From the NCBI GenBank assembly GCA_949317995.1, contig OX439047.1, positions 36,928,950 through 36,992,949 of the forward strand: DNA of 64,000 nt, given 5' to 3'. Shown here in pieces: positions 9,811-21,867 of this stretch. The position numbers and the translations under genes are program-made. Within the stretch, counting starts at the first letter, position 1. Each line of letters opens with the position of its first letter. The notes under the pieces are model-generated. The model saw only the letters and a program-made list of their open reading frames with translations, had not been told where the DNA came from and made no database searches. The DNA comes from Acholoe squamosa (taxonomy: Eukaryota > Annelida > Polychaeta > Phyllodocida > Polynoidae).

Positions 9811-10298
9811 TTTAAAGCACGCTGAGGAAAAAAAATACTTTCATAGACCCCTTCACCGACAGTCAGGCTATGAACTACATGCAGTTTTTTGCCTGATATA
9901 TACACGCTGGTATGAGAGGTGAGAGCGAGATAACATAGTCTAGACTCTGTAAAAGAAGCTTTTAGATAGAGCATGCAAAATGGTTAGGGTCTGTAATTAT
10001 CATTCTATATGAGATAAAGAATGCTCTGGTGTTTCACGAGACTATGATAAGGCACATCTTCAGAGCGGCTTAATTGATGAGTGCTAATGCTCAGGTAAAG
10101 CATTATGATTATGGTCGGTAATCTGGAGAGACCCCTACAGGGGATTCCCTGTACTTGTTCCTACCTATTTACACATGACGGTGAGGGGTACCCCAAGGGG
10201 TTATCTAAGGACAAATCCTCACGGTAGTTACCCACAGATGGCTTTTAGCACTGGCGTTTCTCATAGACTAATTGGCTTTGTACCCTTGCCCCTAGTTC

Positions 10299-10378
10299 TA
10301 AGTTCCCCTGTGCCTTTGACAGGATTAGAACATCCTTAGAACTTTTAGCCCAACGCTCTGCTGTCTGAGCCATCAGGA
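10299..10378 (-). repeat. tRNA-like sequence (tRNA pseudogene or SINE head)
   Basis: On the minus strand there is a box-A-like TGGCTCAGACAGCAGAGC, whose GCTC/GAGC halves can form a D arm, and a box-B-like GTTCTAATCC, whose AGGAT/ATCCT flanks can form a T arm. The anticodon stem is not convincing, so this is not an intact tRNA gene. Confidence 0.4.
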
Positions 10379-10465
10379 CCCATGTGATTATAATAGTAAT
10401 CGAATAGCTTAAGTACTACATCTGGCTTTTAGTACTAAATGAGTGACAAAAATGTAAAATCCTCT

Positions 10466-10536
10466 GTGGATTCGAACTTAAGTTACCAGAACTGAAATGA
10501 GAAATACCCTGCGCTCTTGCACCACACTAGGAGTGA
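10466..10536 (-). repeat. Second tRNA-like sequence, same orientation
   Basis: The minus strand holds TGTGGTGCAAGAGCGC (box-A-like) and, about 40 bases later, AGTTCGAATCC (box B, a perfect match to the usual GTTCGAATCC core). No good anticodon arm is seen. The pair at 10.3 and 10.5 kb could be one composite SINE or two decayed tRNA genes. Confidence 0.4.
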
Positions 10537-11162
10537 CACTTGCTCATCTGATGTTAGTAGATGGTTAGGTATTTGCTTGGCTAGGCTTATGAATAGATAA
10601 AGGAAAACTAACTGGAAATTACTTAACATGGCACATTAGTCAAATCTTGATTAGTCTGGAAAGTGAAAGCATTGAATTTATGACAGAATCCCACAGAGTA
10701 TGGCCACAAAATTCTACAGAATGTGAGCATATAGTGTTATAGAACAATGTCAGTTTGATTTTCTTTCATTCATGCCAGACAAAAAGCATAAGATGCAATG
10801 AGTGGCATGTGTTTGATATGAAATCCAACACTCTAGGGGAAACTGAGTACAGGATTCATACCCAGAGTACAGCAATACTAACCAGAAGTACCAGACACTT
10901 ACGGCCCATGGTCTCTAAGTTGTGTGTTCTGCAGGGTGTTTTACTAACTTGTTGGATAGAGAAATCTCAAAAAGAGGCTCCAATCTTCAAGCAAATTTAA
11001 GAACCGTTCTTTTTCTATGACAGGACACAAGGAATCTGTTTGATGATCATATAACCTCCTAGCAGGGTTATACCAGATATCTTACATGGGCCATTATAAG
11101 AGAAATAGGCCTGTAATAAGCTTACTGTACAAATACAGTCTATGAAAGTGGGGTGTATGTCT

Positions 11163-11268
11163 GATATACTCCTGCTGCCTCAAGTCAATATCATGTATTG
11201 GAGCCACGGGCTTCGACCTTGGCTCCAATACAATCATGATATTGCCTTTCAGTCCCATGGAGTATATC
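11163..11268. repeat. Foldback hairpin repeat
   Basis: Arms beginning GATATACTCC and ending GGAGTATATC enclose an inner near-perfect stem (TATTGGAGCCA paired with TGGCTCCAATA) and a loop containing CGGGCTTCGACC. It is likely a small foldback MITE. The loop resembles, in inverted form, the loop of the hairpin at 11451-11570. Confidence 0.7.
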
Positions 11269-11450
11269 TCATACTAGGCTATCAGGCAGACCCTCAGATT
11301 TAGGCTGTCACTCTTATCTGGGGAGATTATTGCGAACATGGATTTTTAGTAAGCTATATATGTCTAGAGTTGGAAATAGTATGATAGCACCTGGGATAGA
11401 TTTTGGAAATTGTAACATCGTCAGTTGCATAAGATTAACCTGCTATTAAT

Positions 11451-11570
11451 GCAATATAGCATAAATATGACAGCACAAGGTTTGTATATTGACAAATATT
11501 GCACGAGCCGAAGGCGAGTGCAATATCGTCAATATACAAACCGTGGGCTGTCATATTTATGCCATAATGC
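11451..11570. repeat. Long foldback hairpin repeat
   Basis: Two arms of about 53 bp are almost perfectly complementary (for example GGTTTGTATATTGAC paired with GTCAATATACAAACC, and CATAAATATGACAGC paired with GCTGTCATATTTATG), around a loop GAGCCGAAGGCGA. No coding content. This is a MITE or foldback element. Confidence 0.8.
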
Positions 11571-12261
11571 GTTTATACCACCTTTTCCTCCATAATACAT
11601 TAATTTCCTACCTGATATCCCCAGAATAAAAGCTGTAGAAGACATTTTGTAAGTGCCACCGATCCTCACTGATCCCTGCCTGTAGGACCTACCCGCTAGT
11701 GGTATTGCTGTGTTTACACCTATTTTTCGTATTGAATCCGACCATGACATGTCAAGATATTAAAACATACACATCCTTAGACATTCTAGATGATCCCTCC
11801 ATGGTTATTATGTCCAATATATTCAAAATAAAGAAGAATCCAATGATTTTTCCATCATAAGCAAGTCCCAGTGCAGCCATTCCTACCCACCTCCTCCTCC
11901 GACAAATTGTGTCAGTGACCCGTATGTAGGTCAGAGCACGAACAAGGCAGACACCAAGAATGGCCAGACCATGTCCCTCTTATGATGGAAAAATCATTGG
12001 ATTCTTCTTTATTTTTAATATATTGGTCCAACTTGACCTCAAAAAAGTATATCCAAAAATCCCAAAAAAGCACATGTGTGTACATATGCTCTCATAAGGC
12101 ACTGGTAGAGGAGGGCATAACACTAAGGGAGGTGCAGGAATAGTGGTATAATATCCTATATGCTGACACATAATATTTCAATAACCATGCCAGTAACATT
12201 TTGTTTGATATAAAGGCATCAGGGTTCTTGAAATCCCACCAGAATGCCTATGCAAACATGT
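11571..12261. other. Non-coding stretch with a short repeated segment
   Basis: No gene recognised. A segment TCCAATGATTTTTCCATCAT at about 11.84 kb recurs inverted near 11.98 kb (ATGATGG/ATGGAAAAATCATTGGA), followed by ATTCTTCTTTATTTT, so roughly 11.82-12.03 kb is an imperfect inverted repeat, probably another degenerate foldback. Confidence 0.5.
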
Positions 12262-13184
12262 ACGGAGCCCCTAATAGGACATACCAAAAATAATTTCTTT
12301 CCCAGAAAAAATATTCTTGCGGATACTGAACAGTTCCTGCGGATACTGAACAATTCTTGCCGGTACTGAGCAATTCTTGTGGGTACTGAACAATTCCTGT
12401 GGATACTGAACAATTCTTGCAGGTACTGAAAATATCTTGCGGGTACAGGAAAATTTCTTGCGAGTACTGAACAATTCCTAAAGGTACAGCAACAGTAAGA
12501 AACATTCTTGTGGGTACAGAAACTATTCCTGCGGATACAGAAACGATTTTTGCGGTGAAGAAACATTCTGAGGGGTACAAACAAAGTGCTGTATATACGG
12601 AGACTACAGAGCCCCTAATAGGACATACCAAAAATAAAATTTCCACAGAAAAAAATATTCTTGCGGATACTGAACAAATCTTGCGGATACTGAAAATTCT
12701 CGCGGGTACTGAACAATTCTTGCGGGTACATACCAAAAAGAATTTTTTCTTTGCATATTCCTGTGGGTAAAGGAAATTTCCTGCAGATACAGGAACCTTC
12801 CTGCTAATATAGAAGGATTCCTGCAGGAACAGGAACATTCTTACATTTTGTTGGTTTGAAATTGAAGAATTACCCACATAGATATTGCCGTATATTCAAG
12901 AGATGTCCTTCTATGGTCACTAAGAAGATTACCTGCAAGAATTGTCTGGACCCCAGAAATGCAAGAACAATTCCTGCACACAACAGAATGGTTTCTCCAC
13001 CTTACAGAACTGATTCTGTACCCAAAAGAATTGTTTCTGTATCCGCAAGAATTATTTCTCTACCTGCAAGACCTTCTCTGTGCCCACGGAAATTGTATCT
13101 GGGCATCAAAAGAATTGCTCCTGTACCCGCAAGAATAAACTTTTTTGGAAATTTTTTTTTGTTATGTCCTATTAGGGGCTCCGT
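12262..13184. mobile_element. 923-bp terminal-inverted-repeat element with internal minisatellite
   Basis: Perfect 22-bp terminal inverted repeats begin ACGGAGCCCCTAATAGGACA at the left and occur reversed at the right end (13163-13184). Flanks are AAACATGT (left) and AAACATGC (right), matching at 7 of 8 bases, which suggests an 8-bp target duplication of hAT-like type. The interior consists of degenerate units of about 17-18 bp (GAACAATTCTTGCGGGTACT-like), in one orientation on the left and partly inverted on the right, plus an internal copy of the terminal sequence at about 12.61 kb. The long frames here with repeated SVPARI/QYPQEL-type peptides come from the repeat and are not genes. Confidence 0.8.
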
Positions 13185-16100
13185 AAACATGCCTACCTTG
13201 TAACAGTTATTATAATGATGCTAGGTGGGAAATCCTTTGTTAATCCAGCCACTTTTACACAGCAAATGTATAGAAACAACCGATTAGCAAAAATTCACCT
13301 GACTGATGGCAGGGGAATCAGCCCTTTATAATATCATAAGAAAGAGAATGTGCTTTAACCCTTTAGAGCTTAGAGAATTGCAGAACATAGTGCTACCTTT
13401 CCTCAAGATTTGACCGTTTTGGCCAAAAACAACCATTTTCCTCAACCTTCATCTCACTTTAAACTTTTGTCAAATATTTTCTATTGCTCAGATTATGACA
13501 AGATTTTAACTTTTTAAGTTCGGCTGAACTTATCAAAGAAGAACAGAAATTGTTTATGGATATGTCACTATTGTTATCTTCTACTGTCATGCCATCAAAA
13601 ATCGGCAACACCTTGCCATCTTTCCTCTTTACACTTTTTTTTTCTAGACTGAACTGAATTGAATTATGACTTGGAATAGGAAAAGGTGGTTATCTCTGCT
13701 GAGGCACACCTTACCAGAATTAGCCAATCAAACACTTTTCTTAAGGACACGCCTAAGGGTTCAGTTGTTATCCAGGGACCATGTAGATCTAAGCAGCCTT
13801 TGAGTGCTTTGACCCTCTCATCTCTGTTGTTTTTGACAGAAATGGACAATTAGATCTCAACTAAATGAGTTCAGTGCATGGGGCATAGGTACCTTAAGAT
13901 GGAGACCCTGTCATGAAATTGACTATTTTGGCTTCAGATTTTCTTTCTAATTACATTGGTGATGAAATACAAAATTTATCTTTATGCTGGTGATATGGTC
14001 GTCACCTCACTAAGTAGCTGCTTCTGCCAAATCCAAACTGACTAAAATCAATGTTCCAAGTGGTGTTTCAAGAACTAATTGTGACATAACAAAGGAAAAG
14101 GTAACATTACAGGGATTTTGTGCCATTCACAGCTACTAGGTGGCAGAACCATATAGTTCAAAAAGGTAACTCTGCTGTAATCTATTAGAATACTTTCTGT
14201 ACGTCTTCTTACATATATGGACAATCATAGACCCTGAATGATAGGCATACACTTCTTTATAGCAAAATAAGCAAGTCATCATGCCCAAAACTAATATTTT
14301 CCGTGTAAGCTGACAGAAATTGCAATGTTCTTAGTTCATGTATATCTATCTGATTAGAGTACTCAGTTGACCAAGATAATTATTCAATGAATTCATTAAA
14401 ACATATCTGTTTCAATTGAAATGAAGAGGTCTTAGGGATCATTTTGGTATAATGGAATATCAAAATCTGGCAGGGAGAAGTGGGTGACAGTTCCCTGACA
14501 ATCTATGATGTTATATCATGTGAAGCACTGCTGAGGCCACCTGGTGGTCATAAATAACATTAAATCCCCGTAATTCACAATTAATGGTTGATATTAATAG
14601 AAACATTTATGCTTCCCCCTAAAAATGTATGTAATTAGTGAATGAGTGTGAATGATATAGGATTAAAGAAATTCCCAATGTTTGAATAACACAATATGTT
14701 AATGTATCAATCATCAAAAGCCAAAAGAAAACCATTGCATCTAGAATGTATTAACTACTGTCGACTGAGGAGAGGTGCAAAATGGTAAGTCATCGCATAC
14801 TGTTTAGGCACTGACAGAACAGCAGAATTTTGAATTGGTTGTTTGGAAATGGTGAAGAAAGTAGATGCTCAAATACCTGGTTTTAATGATAAACCAATAT
14901 TGATTTGCTCCTTATAGAAACCAATATAAACTTTGAACAGCGGTATCAAAGATTGTCTGGACAGGACGTTGCATATTGCCAATAGAGTCATGTAAACAAA
15001 ACAATGTATACTGGGCTGAGATTTGAAAAAATGATGACTTATCTGAATGGTACTGAAATGTGCTTATCATCTATTGTCTAATGTCTAGAATAAACTTACA
15101 CAAAATGAAAAAAGTGCCCCTTTGAGATAGATCTAAACCATGCATGGAGGGTAGGTTTTACTAGCAGACTGCCATTCAGTTGATGCAAATACAATCTGAT
15201 GTACTTTGCACAAAAAAGAGGCTTTACACATGCAAGGCGGTTCCTTCTGCAGATATTTGGTTCTTCCGTTTCTTTCATTTTATCCCAGGGTTAAAAGAGC
15301 TATTTATATGAGAAAAAAAAATTCCATGTAGCTAAATGCATAGATGCTTTCGTCCACCCTTTAAAAAGATCAGTCTGCTTTAGGGGCTGAGAATATGCAG
15401 TTAACATGTAAGGTTCCATTGCTAACAGGCTCCCAATTGGACATATTAACGGGGACAGAACATTATGAAAATTAAAAGAATGTCACCTCTAGTTTCTGCA
15501 ACTTATGTGGAAAGCCCATGGTCTGAGGAATACATTTTGTTCCGTTTAAATTTACTGTTTGTATTAAGTGGATTTACACATTGTAATCAATACATTTAAG
15601 CCCCTGGGCCCTGTTTCAATATCTGCAAATGGTGCCACCCAAAACCTACTGTAGAAACAGGGCCCATGTATCATAATTATTGATTTAAACATGAAATATA
15701 ACATGCAAGTAAGTAGCTGGTAGGCCATAAGGATACACCAATTATAGTCATGATTGTTTCTAAAGTTGTCCTATCCAGCTCTAGTCAATAGAGATTAGGA
15801 GAATAGAACTCAGGTTAAGAAATAGAAACCAGTTTGTGCTCTGTCTGCACTATCAGCCTTGCATTAGGGAATATGGATGGTGCCATTTAGGTTTGAAAAT
15901 ATTAGAAAGAGGGTTCAGGGGGCACGATGGTCACCAAATACACCCTATGCACTAAAATATACCTTGAAATAACATCTGTTTTATGTAAATGCTCTCAGTT
16001 AATACCCTTCCAAATATGAAATGGCAGGGACGCTTATTGATCTATGACGGTACAACATCAAGGAGAAGGGTACAGCTTTCCTTTACTTAGGCTTGACTAA

Positions 16101-16384
16101 GATTTCAAGTATTCATTTGCAGATGATGTGGCCCATTCCAATATGATGCAACTGCTTGTGACTTTTTGGGCTATATAATAAAAAACGCTGAGACAGATGT
16201 ACCTATAGCAGAGGAAAACTGAAGGAACCCTAGGACCACTAAGCATTTTCACTTAAGACATACCAGTTATCAGGCTGTGAAGTGTATTCAATGGAGGTTT
16301 ATAGCCATGCTACTAAATAGCATTTTCTAGATTAGTCGCATAATGATTAATTATGTCTACAGTTCTCATACTAGAAGAATAGGT
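13185..16384. other. Non-coding stretch
   Basis: No coding region, RNA gene or long repeat recognised except the small inverted repeat at 15606-15665. A 20-base sequence at about 15433-15452 (CCCAATTGGACATATTAACG) is identical to part of the B1 repeat of the YR retrotransposon at 52.66 kb. Confidence 0.6.
15606..15665. repeat. 60-bp inverted repeat (mini hairpin)
   Basis: GGGCCCTGTTTC at the left is perfectly inverted as GAAACAGGGCCC at the right, with a 36-bp spacer. It resembles the ends of small MITEs. Confidence 0.6.
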
Positions 16385-16446
16385 GGATCAACACGGTAAA
16401 AGGTACGCCCGACCCACCCCCTCGCGGGCTTTTACCGTGTTGATCC
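16385..16446. repeat. 62-bp palindromic repeat, copy 1 of 3
   Basis: GGATCAACACGGTAAAAG is inverted as CTTTTACCGTGTTGATCC around a GC-rich centre containing GTACGCCCGACCCACCCCCT. Related copies lie at 17326-17390 and 49115-49188. It is too short to code for anything. Confidence 0.85.
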
Positions 16447-19400
16447 ATATATCATGATGAGTATGAAAGGCCTGTCAGGTGCTTTTAAATTAGCCAAATG
16501 GGACTGCTACCATATGCATCAATTCAGCTGTCACTTTTGTGTATGGAAAAGGTCTTTCACAGTTTCTGCAAAATGTATTGGCAAGTCATTTGGATGGATT
16601 ATCTTTCAGTAAATCATTCAGTGTGATTAGCGAATACTAAGTACTTCTCTTTGTATCCCTTTTAAAAGGGAGAATATGGCATCTATTAACCACATTTCAC
16701 TAAATTGGCTGACTTTGGCCACCAGCAGCGCCACCTGTATGGTGTTTGAGGTAAAATTATCATACCAATACAAGCCCCATATCTAACTCAATATGTTTCC
16801 CAAAGATAAAGTTGCTGGAGCTTAAACTCTAATTTTGACAGATTTTTGATTATTTAAAATTCTTGAGCGTCCATTGGTTTTTTGCTGTTCTCCGAGCCTC
16901 AGTGCATCAACACACAGCACATGGGTTATTTTTCTATGCTTGTTTGCTGGACTTTACAAGTATTAGGACATGTCTAATTAAGCTTGGACCTGTAACAATA
17001 GTGGTTTTCTTATGACAGGCTTCTGGAAATGGCCCAGAAATAAGGGTTTGCTCCCGAGGGCTGACCCCCCTCTCAATATATGGGCTAAAACTCGGAGACT
17101 ATTTGGAATTTCGAAGAAATATTTGGGGAGAGTACTTCAGATGCATGGACCAATCATATGAATGAGTTAGAAGAAAATCTGAGATGGTCATCCAGGAAGA
17201 TTGGTTGAACTGACACGGAACAGGCCCATACACAGTTTGCTATCAGGAGATGGCAATGGCCTATGAGAATTCATAAAGTGGATTCTCCTAACGACCTACA
17301 CATAGGTCGGTTTTGAAAACCCTATATGTGGATCAACATGATAAAAGGTACGCCCGGGCACCCCGCGCAGGTGTACCTTTTAATCCACATGTCTCTGGAC
17401 ATTATCATCTGATCACAACAAAATTAGAAAAGGAGCATATTTAGGCATACAGGACATTATGTACAAATTTTCAATAGACAGTACATTTGACATTGCTAAA
17501 AAAAACAAAAAACATTCAAAACATTACATGAGCTTCTGTTTATTTTGATGAATTGTATGAAAGGATCTGGTCTGGTTAGGATGTAGATTATAACAAGTGA
17601 GGTAGATTGGCTTGAAAGATGGTTTACACACTGAGAAAAAAAGGTAAACCTTGCAAAAATCCATGCAGAAAGGGGCTATGAGATGCATCAGTAATTACCC
17701 GTAGGGGGCCCATATATTCCCATATCTCATGATTGAGTTGATTAATGCATTGAAGGGGAACACTCCGCTCAACATACAAGTGCATAAACTCACCTTGTAC
17801 CACAACATTCTATTCTATCATCTCTCCTTCTATTATAGCCTTTTATCATCTTTTTAAGCAGTGCCAATTCTACATCACACACATTTCATCATAATTGGAT
17901 TTACATAGTTTTATATGCGCAAAACAAGCCGTAACATAATGTGTCTCCTTCATTCATTTCATCACTTGCAGGGGGGCTTTAGCATGGGGAGGAACAATAG
18001 ATTTACTCTACATATTTTCCAACAAAGACATCTAATGAAAAAAAAAAATCTTTGTTATAGAAGATTAGTATTGATGTTTATGGTACATTGTGCGGTAGTG
18101 TCTATAACAAGCAAATATTTTCCTAGTGGGGCCAAGATTACAACACTTGTTATTCCAATAGGGAGTTGATAAAACAATGTACATAACATTTACCTTTCCT
18201 ATCAGTTGCTATTAGTGACATTCAATCATCAAATCATTTCACATCTCTACTCAATCTTAAGTGGAGCCCGTCTATTAATCTGCAAGTAATTCCAGTAGTC
18301 AATACACCACACATCTCTTTATTATATTTCTATGTTGCTGTCTCACTAGAATATACATTTGTCAGGTAGTTAATAAAATTCACTCCGTGGAGGGAGCTTT
18401 GATGAATATGGCCATATCAGATCTAAAGGTGATTGAACGCTTGAACTAACCCTGTAGGCCTATAGGGAGTTACATGGAAAAGTTAATCGATCATCTCACA
18501 TGTTATGCAAATAGTAAATCTGACAGAAAAGACATATCAATGCAATGTAAAAAGTTAGAATGATTTTTATCTTTGATAGGGAATGGTTGAGAGCTGTTCA
18601 AAGTTGAAAAAGTGAGAGCTATTTTGTCCCCACTGCTCTATATATATATATAGAATATGGGGGCAGTGGCACCTGTTTGAGTGCAGAGTAGACCATGCAA
18701 CACAGGGTGATCACACTGCCTGAGGCCACAGGGCCCGATGAAATAACCCCTTTATTTAGGGATTTGGGGGCATTGAATGTAGGAAAAGTGTTGCTGTACA
18801 TTATATGATATATAGTAATTCCGTTAGTATTATTTGCTTATTGCATCTGCTAAGTTATTCCAGTTAATTAATCTTGGTTTGTCAAGGTATAGGAAAGAAG
18901 GGACAAGATAGGCCATTTTTTGCCACCAGGATGCAAGAGTTGGGCAGAGCTATAATGATGGGTATAATTATATGCATTCTTTTGCTAATTGTGGCTAGTT
19001 TAATACTGTGAGCGCACACATTCTGAATTATCATTATCATAGCAGAATTGTGACTATTGGTCATAAAAAAGTGTGCACCTAAGGCAATGTGCGCAAATAT
19101 GTGTAGAACTATCCTGCACCTTTCATTTCATCTAGATTATAACAGATTATTGCATACTTGGCATTATCTAAGGACATGTATTTTCCCCTACTGCAAATAA
19201 AGGTGCCATATGCTACCTACTCACACTGTGCCAAAAGTGACATTTACCTGTGTGTTTCCACAGCCATAAGACCAATAAAAATGATGATAAATGAAGAACT
19301 GATAGGGTTATCAGTTAATCATTAGTGGGCTATGTATAGTAAAGATTTGGGAAGCAGATAAGTGAGACCATGTCAGGAATCTATGCAGAATTGCCGTTCT

Positions 19401-20289
19401 GACACGGGTGTGTGCGGCCCTTGTAACTCCCTACCCTGTACACTATTTATCACAACGTGCACATTATCTTAGGTAGATTTGAAATGCTATAGCATGGTGC
19501 TAACAATTATTAGACTCTCAAAGAAAAGCAAGTCATGTTTTTAAAGTAATCCAGCATCTCTACTTAAAAATGCTCTGTTGGGTCTATAGGTATATACCTA
19601 TATCCTAAAGGTGTAGCTCTCTCAACAGCACATTGCTATATATTTAGAGGCATACCTCAGCAGTGTCAGCTGAATAGTCCCAATTGAATTCATGGCTACA
19701 GATATGATGGATATTGAAAAAGAATCCTACAGTTTATCACATGAGCTGCTAATTTGATATACAGGTACAAGTCCCTGACCTCAGGGAGAAAGAAAATGAG
19801 TGATGAATGTGAGTTCTTATTTCTTATTTCAGCTGATTTAGACAACATGTACCTCATTAAAGGATTTGACGGGTTGAGAATTGAAATAAAGGTACAGACC
19901 TTCAAAAGGATAAAAGGTGTATGTATTCGGGGATAGAAAAAGAAGAGAAAGAGCCATTTAAAGGTGAAATCTGAAAGCCTATAATTGTTTCTCCATAAAA
20001 AGTGAGCGACAGTAGGTTTTATGGAGTGCACATTCAAGGTTATTACGGGAAGCCAAATGTGTAGTTTCTCGAGAAGAGGTTTGATTTTCAGCCTTTTGGT
20101 GTAGTGAAGAAGGCTTTGTATTATGATTCTTTTGAAAAGGAACATTGATTGTATTTCTCATCTGAAATACCTCTGAGGTCAACATCAAATATCTTCAAAA
20201 AGGGACATTAATGAAGGTGGCACTATTCTTTTCAATCCCAGCAAATTGTCGTTATCTGTCGCCATGATTGGTCATCAATGGTGACTCCT
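16447..20289. other. Non-coding stretch with dispersed-repeat pieces
   Basis: No gene recognised. Besides palindrome copy 2, about 18.23-18.38 kb is similar to 44.27-44.41 kb (both contain CACATCTCTTTAT within a longer alignable block), and about 19.32-19.43 kb is similar to 36.89-37.00 kb (shared ATCTATG-AGAA-TGCC block), so two unnamed dispersed repeats have members here. Confidence 0.55.
17326..17390. repeat. 62-bp palindromic repeat, copy 2 of 3 (one arm shortened)
   Basis: ATGTGGATCAACATGATAAA and GGTACGCCCG match copy 1; the right arm reads GTGTACCTTTTAATCCACAT, lacking the middle of the arm (about 9 bases) seen in the other copies. The outer bases ATGTGGAT/ATCCACAT are preserved. Confidence 0.8.
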
Positions 20290-21045
20290 TTTTGAGTGAT
20301 AACTCACTGTGTCATCTTTCGCCACTGTGTGTCAGTCTCACATGGCATGGCGATTTATCACAACAGTCGCCAACATGATCTCACTCACTCCGTGAGTATG
20401 TGCCACCCCTTGTCATCCCTCACAAAGCATGGTGACTTATCACCACCATCGCCAACATGGATCTAACTCACCGCGTGAGTATGTGCCACTGCCTGTCAAT
20501 TCTCACTCAGAATGGCGGCTTATCACAACCATCGCCAACATGGATCTGACTCACTGTGTGATTATGTGCCACTCCCAGTCAGTTCTCATTCAGAATGGCG
20601 ACTTATCACCAACATCGCTAATATGGATCTCACTCCCTGCGTGAGCATGCGCCACTCCCAGTCAACTCTCACTCAGAATGGCAGCTTATCACCACCATCG
20701 CCAACATGGATCTCACTCACTCCGTCAATATGTGCCACTGTCTGTCAACTCTCACTCAGAATGGTGACTTTTCACCTGCATTGCCACATGGCTCTCACTC
20801 ACTGCGTGAGTTTGTGTCACTCCTAGTTTACCACCATCGCTGACATGGATGTCACTCGCTGTGTGAGTGTGTGCCACTGTCATCAACTCTCACACAAAAT
20901 GGCGACTTATCACCACCATTGCCAACATTGTTCTCACTCAATGCATGAATTTGTGTCACTCCAAGTCAATACTCTCTGAGGATTGCATTATCTGTCACTC
21001 ACTCTCACTCAGAATGGCAACTTATCACCACCATTACCAAAGTTG
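20290..21045. repeat. Minisatellite, period about 83 bp
   Basis: About nine degenerate units each contain GTGAGTATGTGCCACT, TCAACTCTCACTCAGAATGG, CGACTTATCACCACCATCGC and CAACATGGATCTCACTCACT. Because 83 is not a multiple of three, the open frames through it (His/Ser/Thr-rich peptides) are not coding. Units vary by point changes and a few lost segments. Confidence 0.85.
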
Positions 21046-21423
21046 TTGAGACAGCACCACTGTTCAACATGTAGCCTATCTAGGAAGTGTGGGCATGAAG
21101 TATAAGTCCCATACATAGGAAATGTGCTTTGTTTCACACTGATTTCCATGTAATACTTCAGGGTTGAATCAAACAAGATTATATAGAAAAAAAATCAATT
21201 GAACTTAGATAGAGGTATCTCTAAAATGAAAGCAACTATCCATAAACACCTTTTCTCTGGTTACAGGAAAAATACATAGGGAAATATCTACATGAACACC
21301 TTGTCTGTGGTTAGAGGGAAGATACATATGGCAATACCTTCTCTGGCAAAACATACTTTGATCTTGCAGATGTGAGGCTGCATGATTACCAATGTCGATG
21401 ATCATGAGCTTTTCATCTAACAA
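21046..21423. other. Non-coding spacer between minisatellites
   Basis: No gene. Two imperfect copies of a segment of about 50 bp (AACACCTTTTCTCTGGTTAC and AACACCTTGTCTGTGGTTAG as starts) lie at about 21.24 and 21.30 kb. Confidence 0.5.
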
Positions 21424-21660
21424 GGTGAGTGATCACCAGTGTAGCCATCACTGGTGAGTCTGAGTGATCACCACTCTCTCGTCTAGCAAAGTGAGTGATC
21501 ACTCATGTCACCATCCCTGGTGAGGATGAGTGATCACTCATGTCACTATCCCCAGTGAGGATGAGTGATCACTCATGTCGCCATCCCTGGTGAGGATGAG
21601 TGATCACTCATGTCGCCATCCCTGGTGAGGATGAGTGACCACCATCCTCGCCATCTGAGG
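21424..21660. repeat. Tandem repeat, period 35 bp, with palindromic core
   Basis: Units GAGTGATCACTCATGTCGCC followed by ATCCCTGGTGAGGAT repeat at about 21493, 21528, 21563 and 21598, with degenerate units on both sides. The first 12 bases (GAGTGATCACTC) are a perfect palindrome. Confidence 0.85.
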
Positions 21661-21867
21661 TAAGGCCGTTGTGATCAACACCATTGCTATTCCTGGTGAT
21701 CTTGTGCTATAGCGACATTGTGTTCCATCTAGCAACATGTGTGAGCCACTTCACACAGGTTGACGAGGAGTCACAACAATTTGCTGGGATAGGACATAAT
21801 ACAAGACCAGGTTATAATTAGCAACATTAAACCTCATGTTACCACTGGCCTTCTTCTAATGCGAGTG

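Larger units (their letters stand above)
9811..11162. other. Non-coding stretch with tRNA-like remnants
   Basis: No coding region recognised. It may hold the decayed upstream end of the Polinton. Two tRNA-like sequences lie at about 10.3 and 10.5 kb (listed separately). The rest shows no repeat I can identify. Confidence 0.6.

Noticed and set aside
12219..13203. Open frames of 80-209 codons on both strands with repeated SVPARI/QYPQEL-like peptides
   Set aside because: They are translations of the 17-18 bp repeat inside the TIR element; several frames and both strands are open alike.
20429..20826. His/Ser-rich frames resembling a repetitive protein
   Set aside because: They lie in a minisatellite whose 83-bp period is not divisible by three, so successive units change frame.
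21424..21660. Regular 35-bp repeat considered as a CRISPR array
   Set aside because: Units are contiguous with no unique spacers, and the context is eukaryotic.
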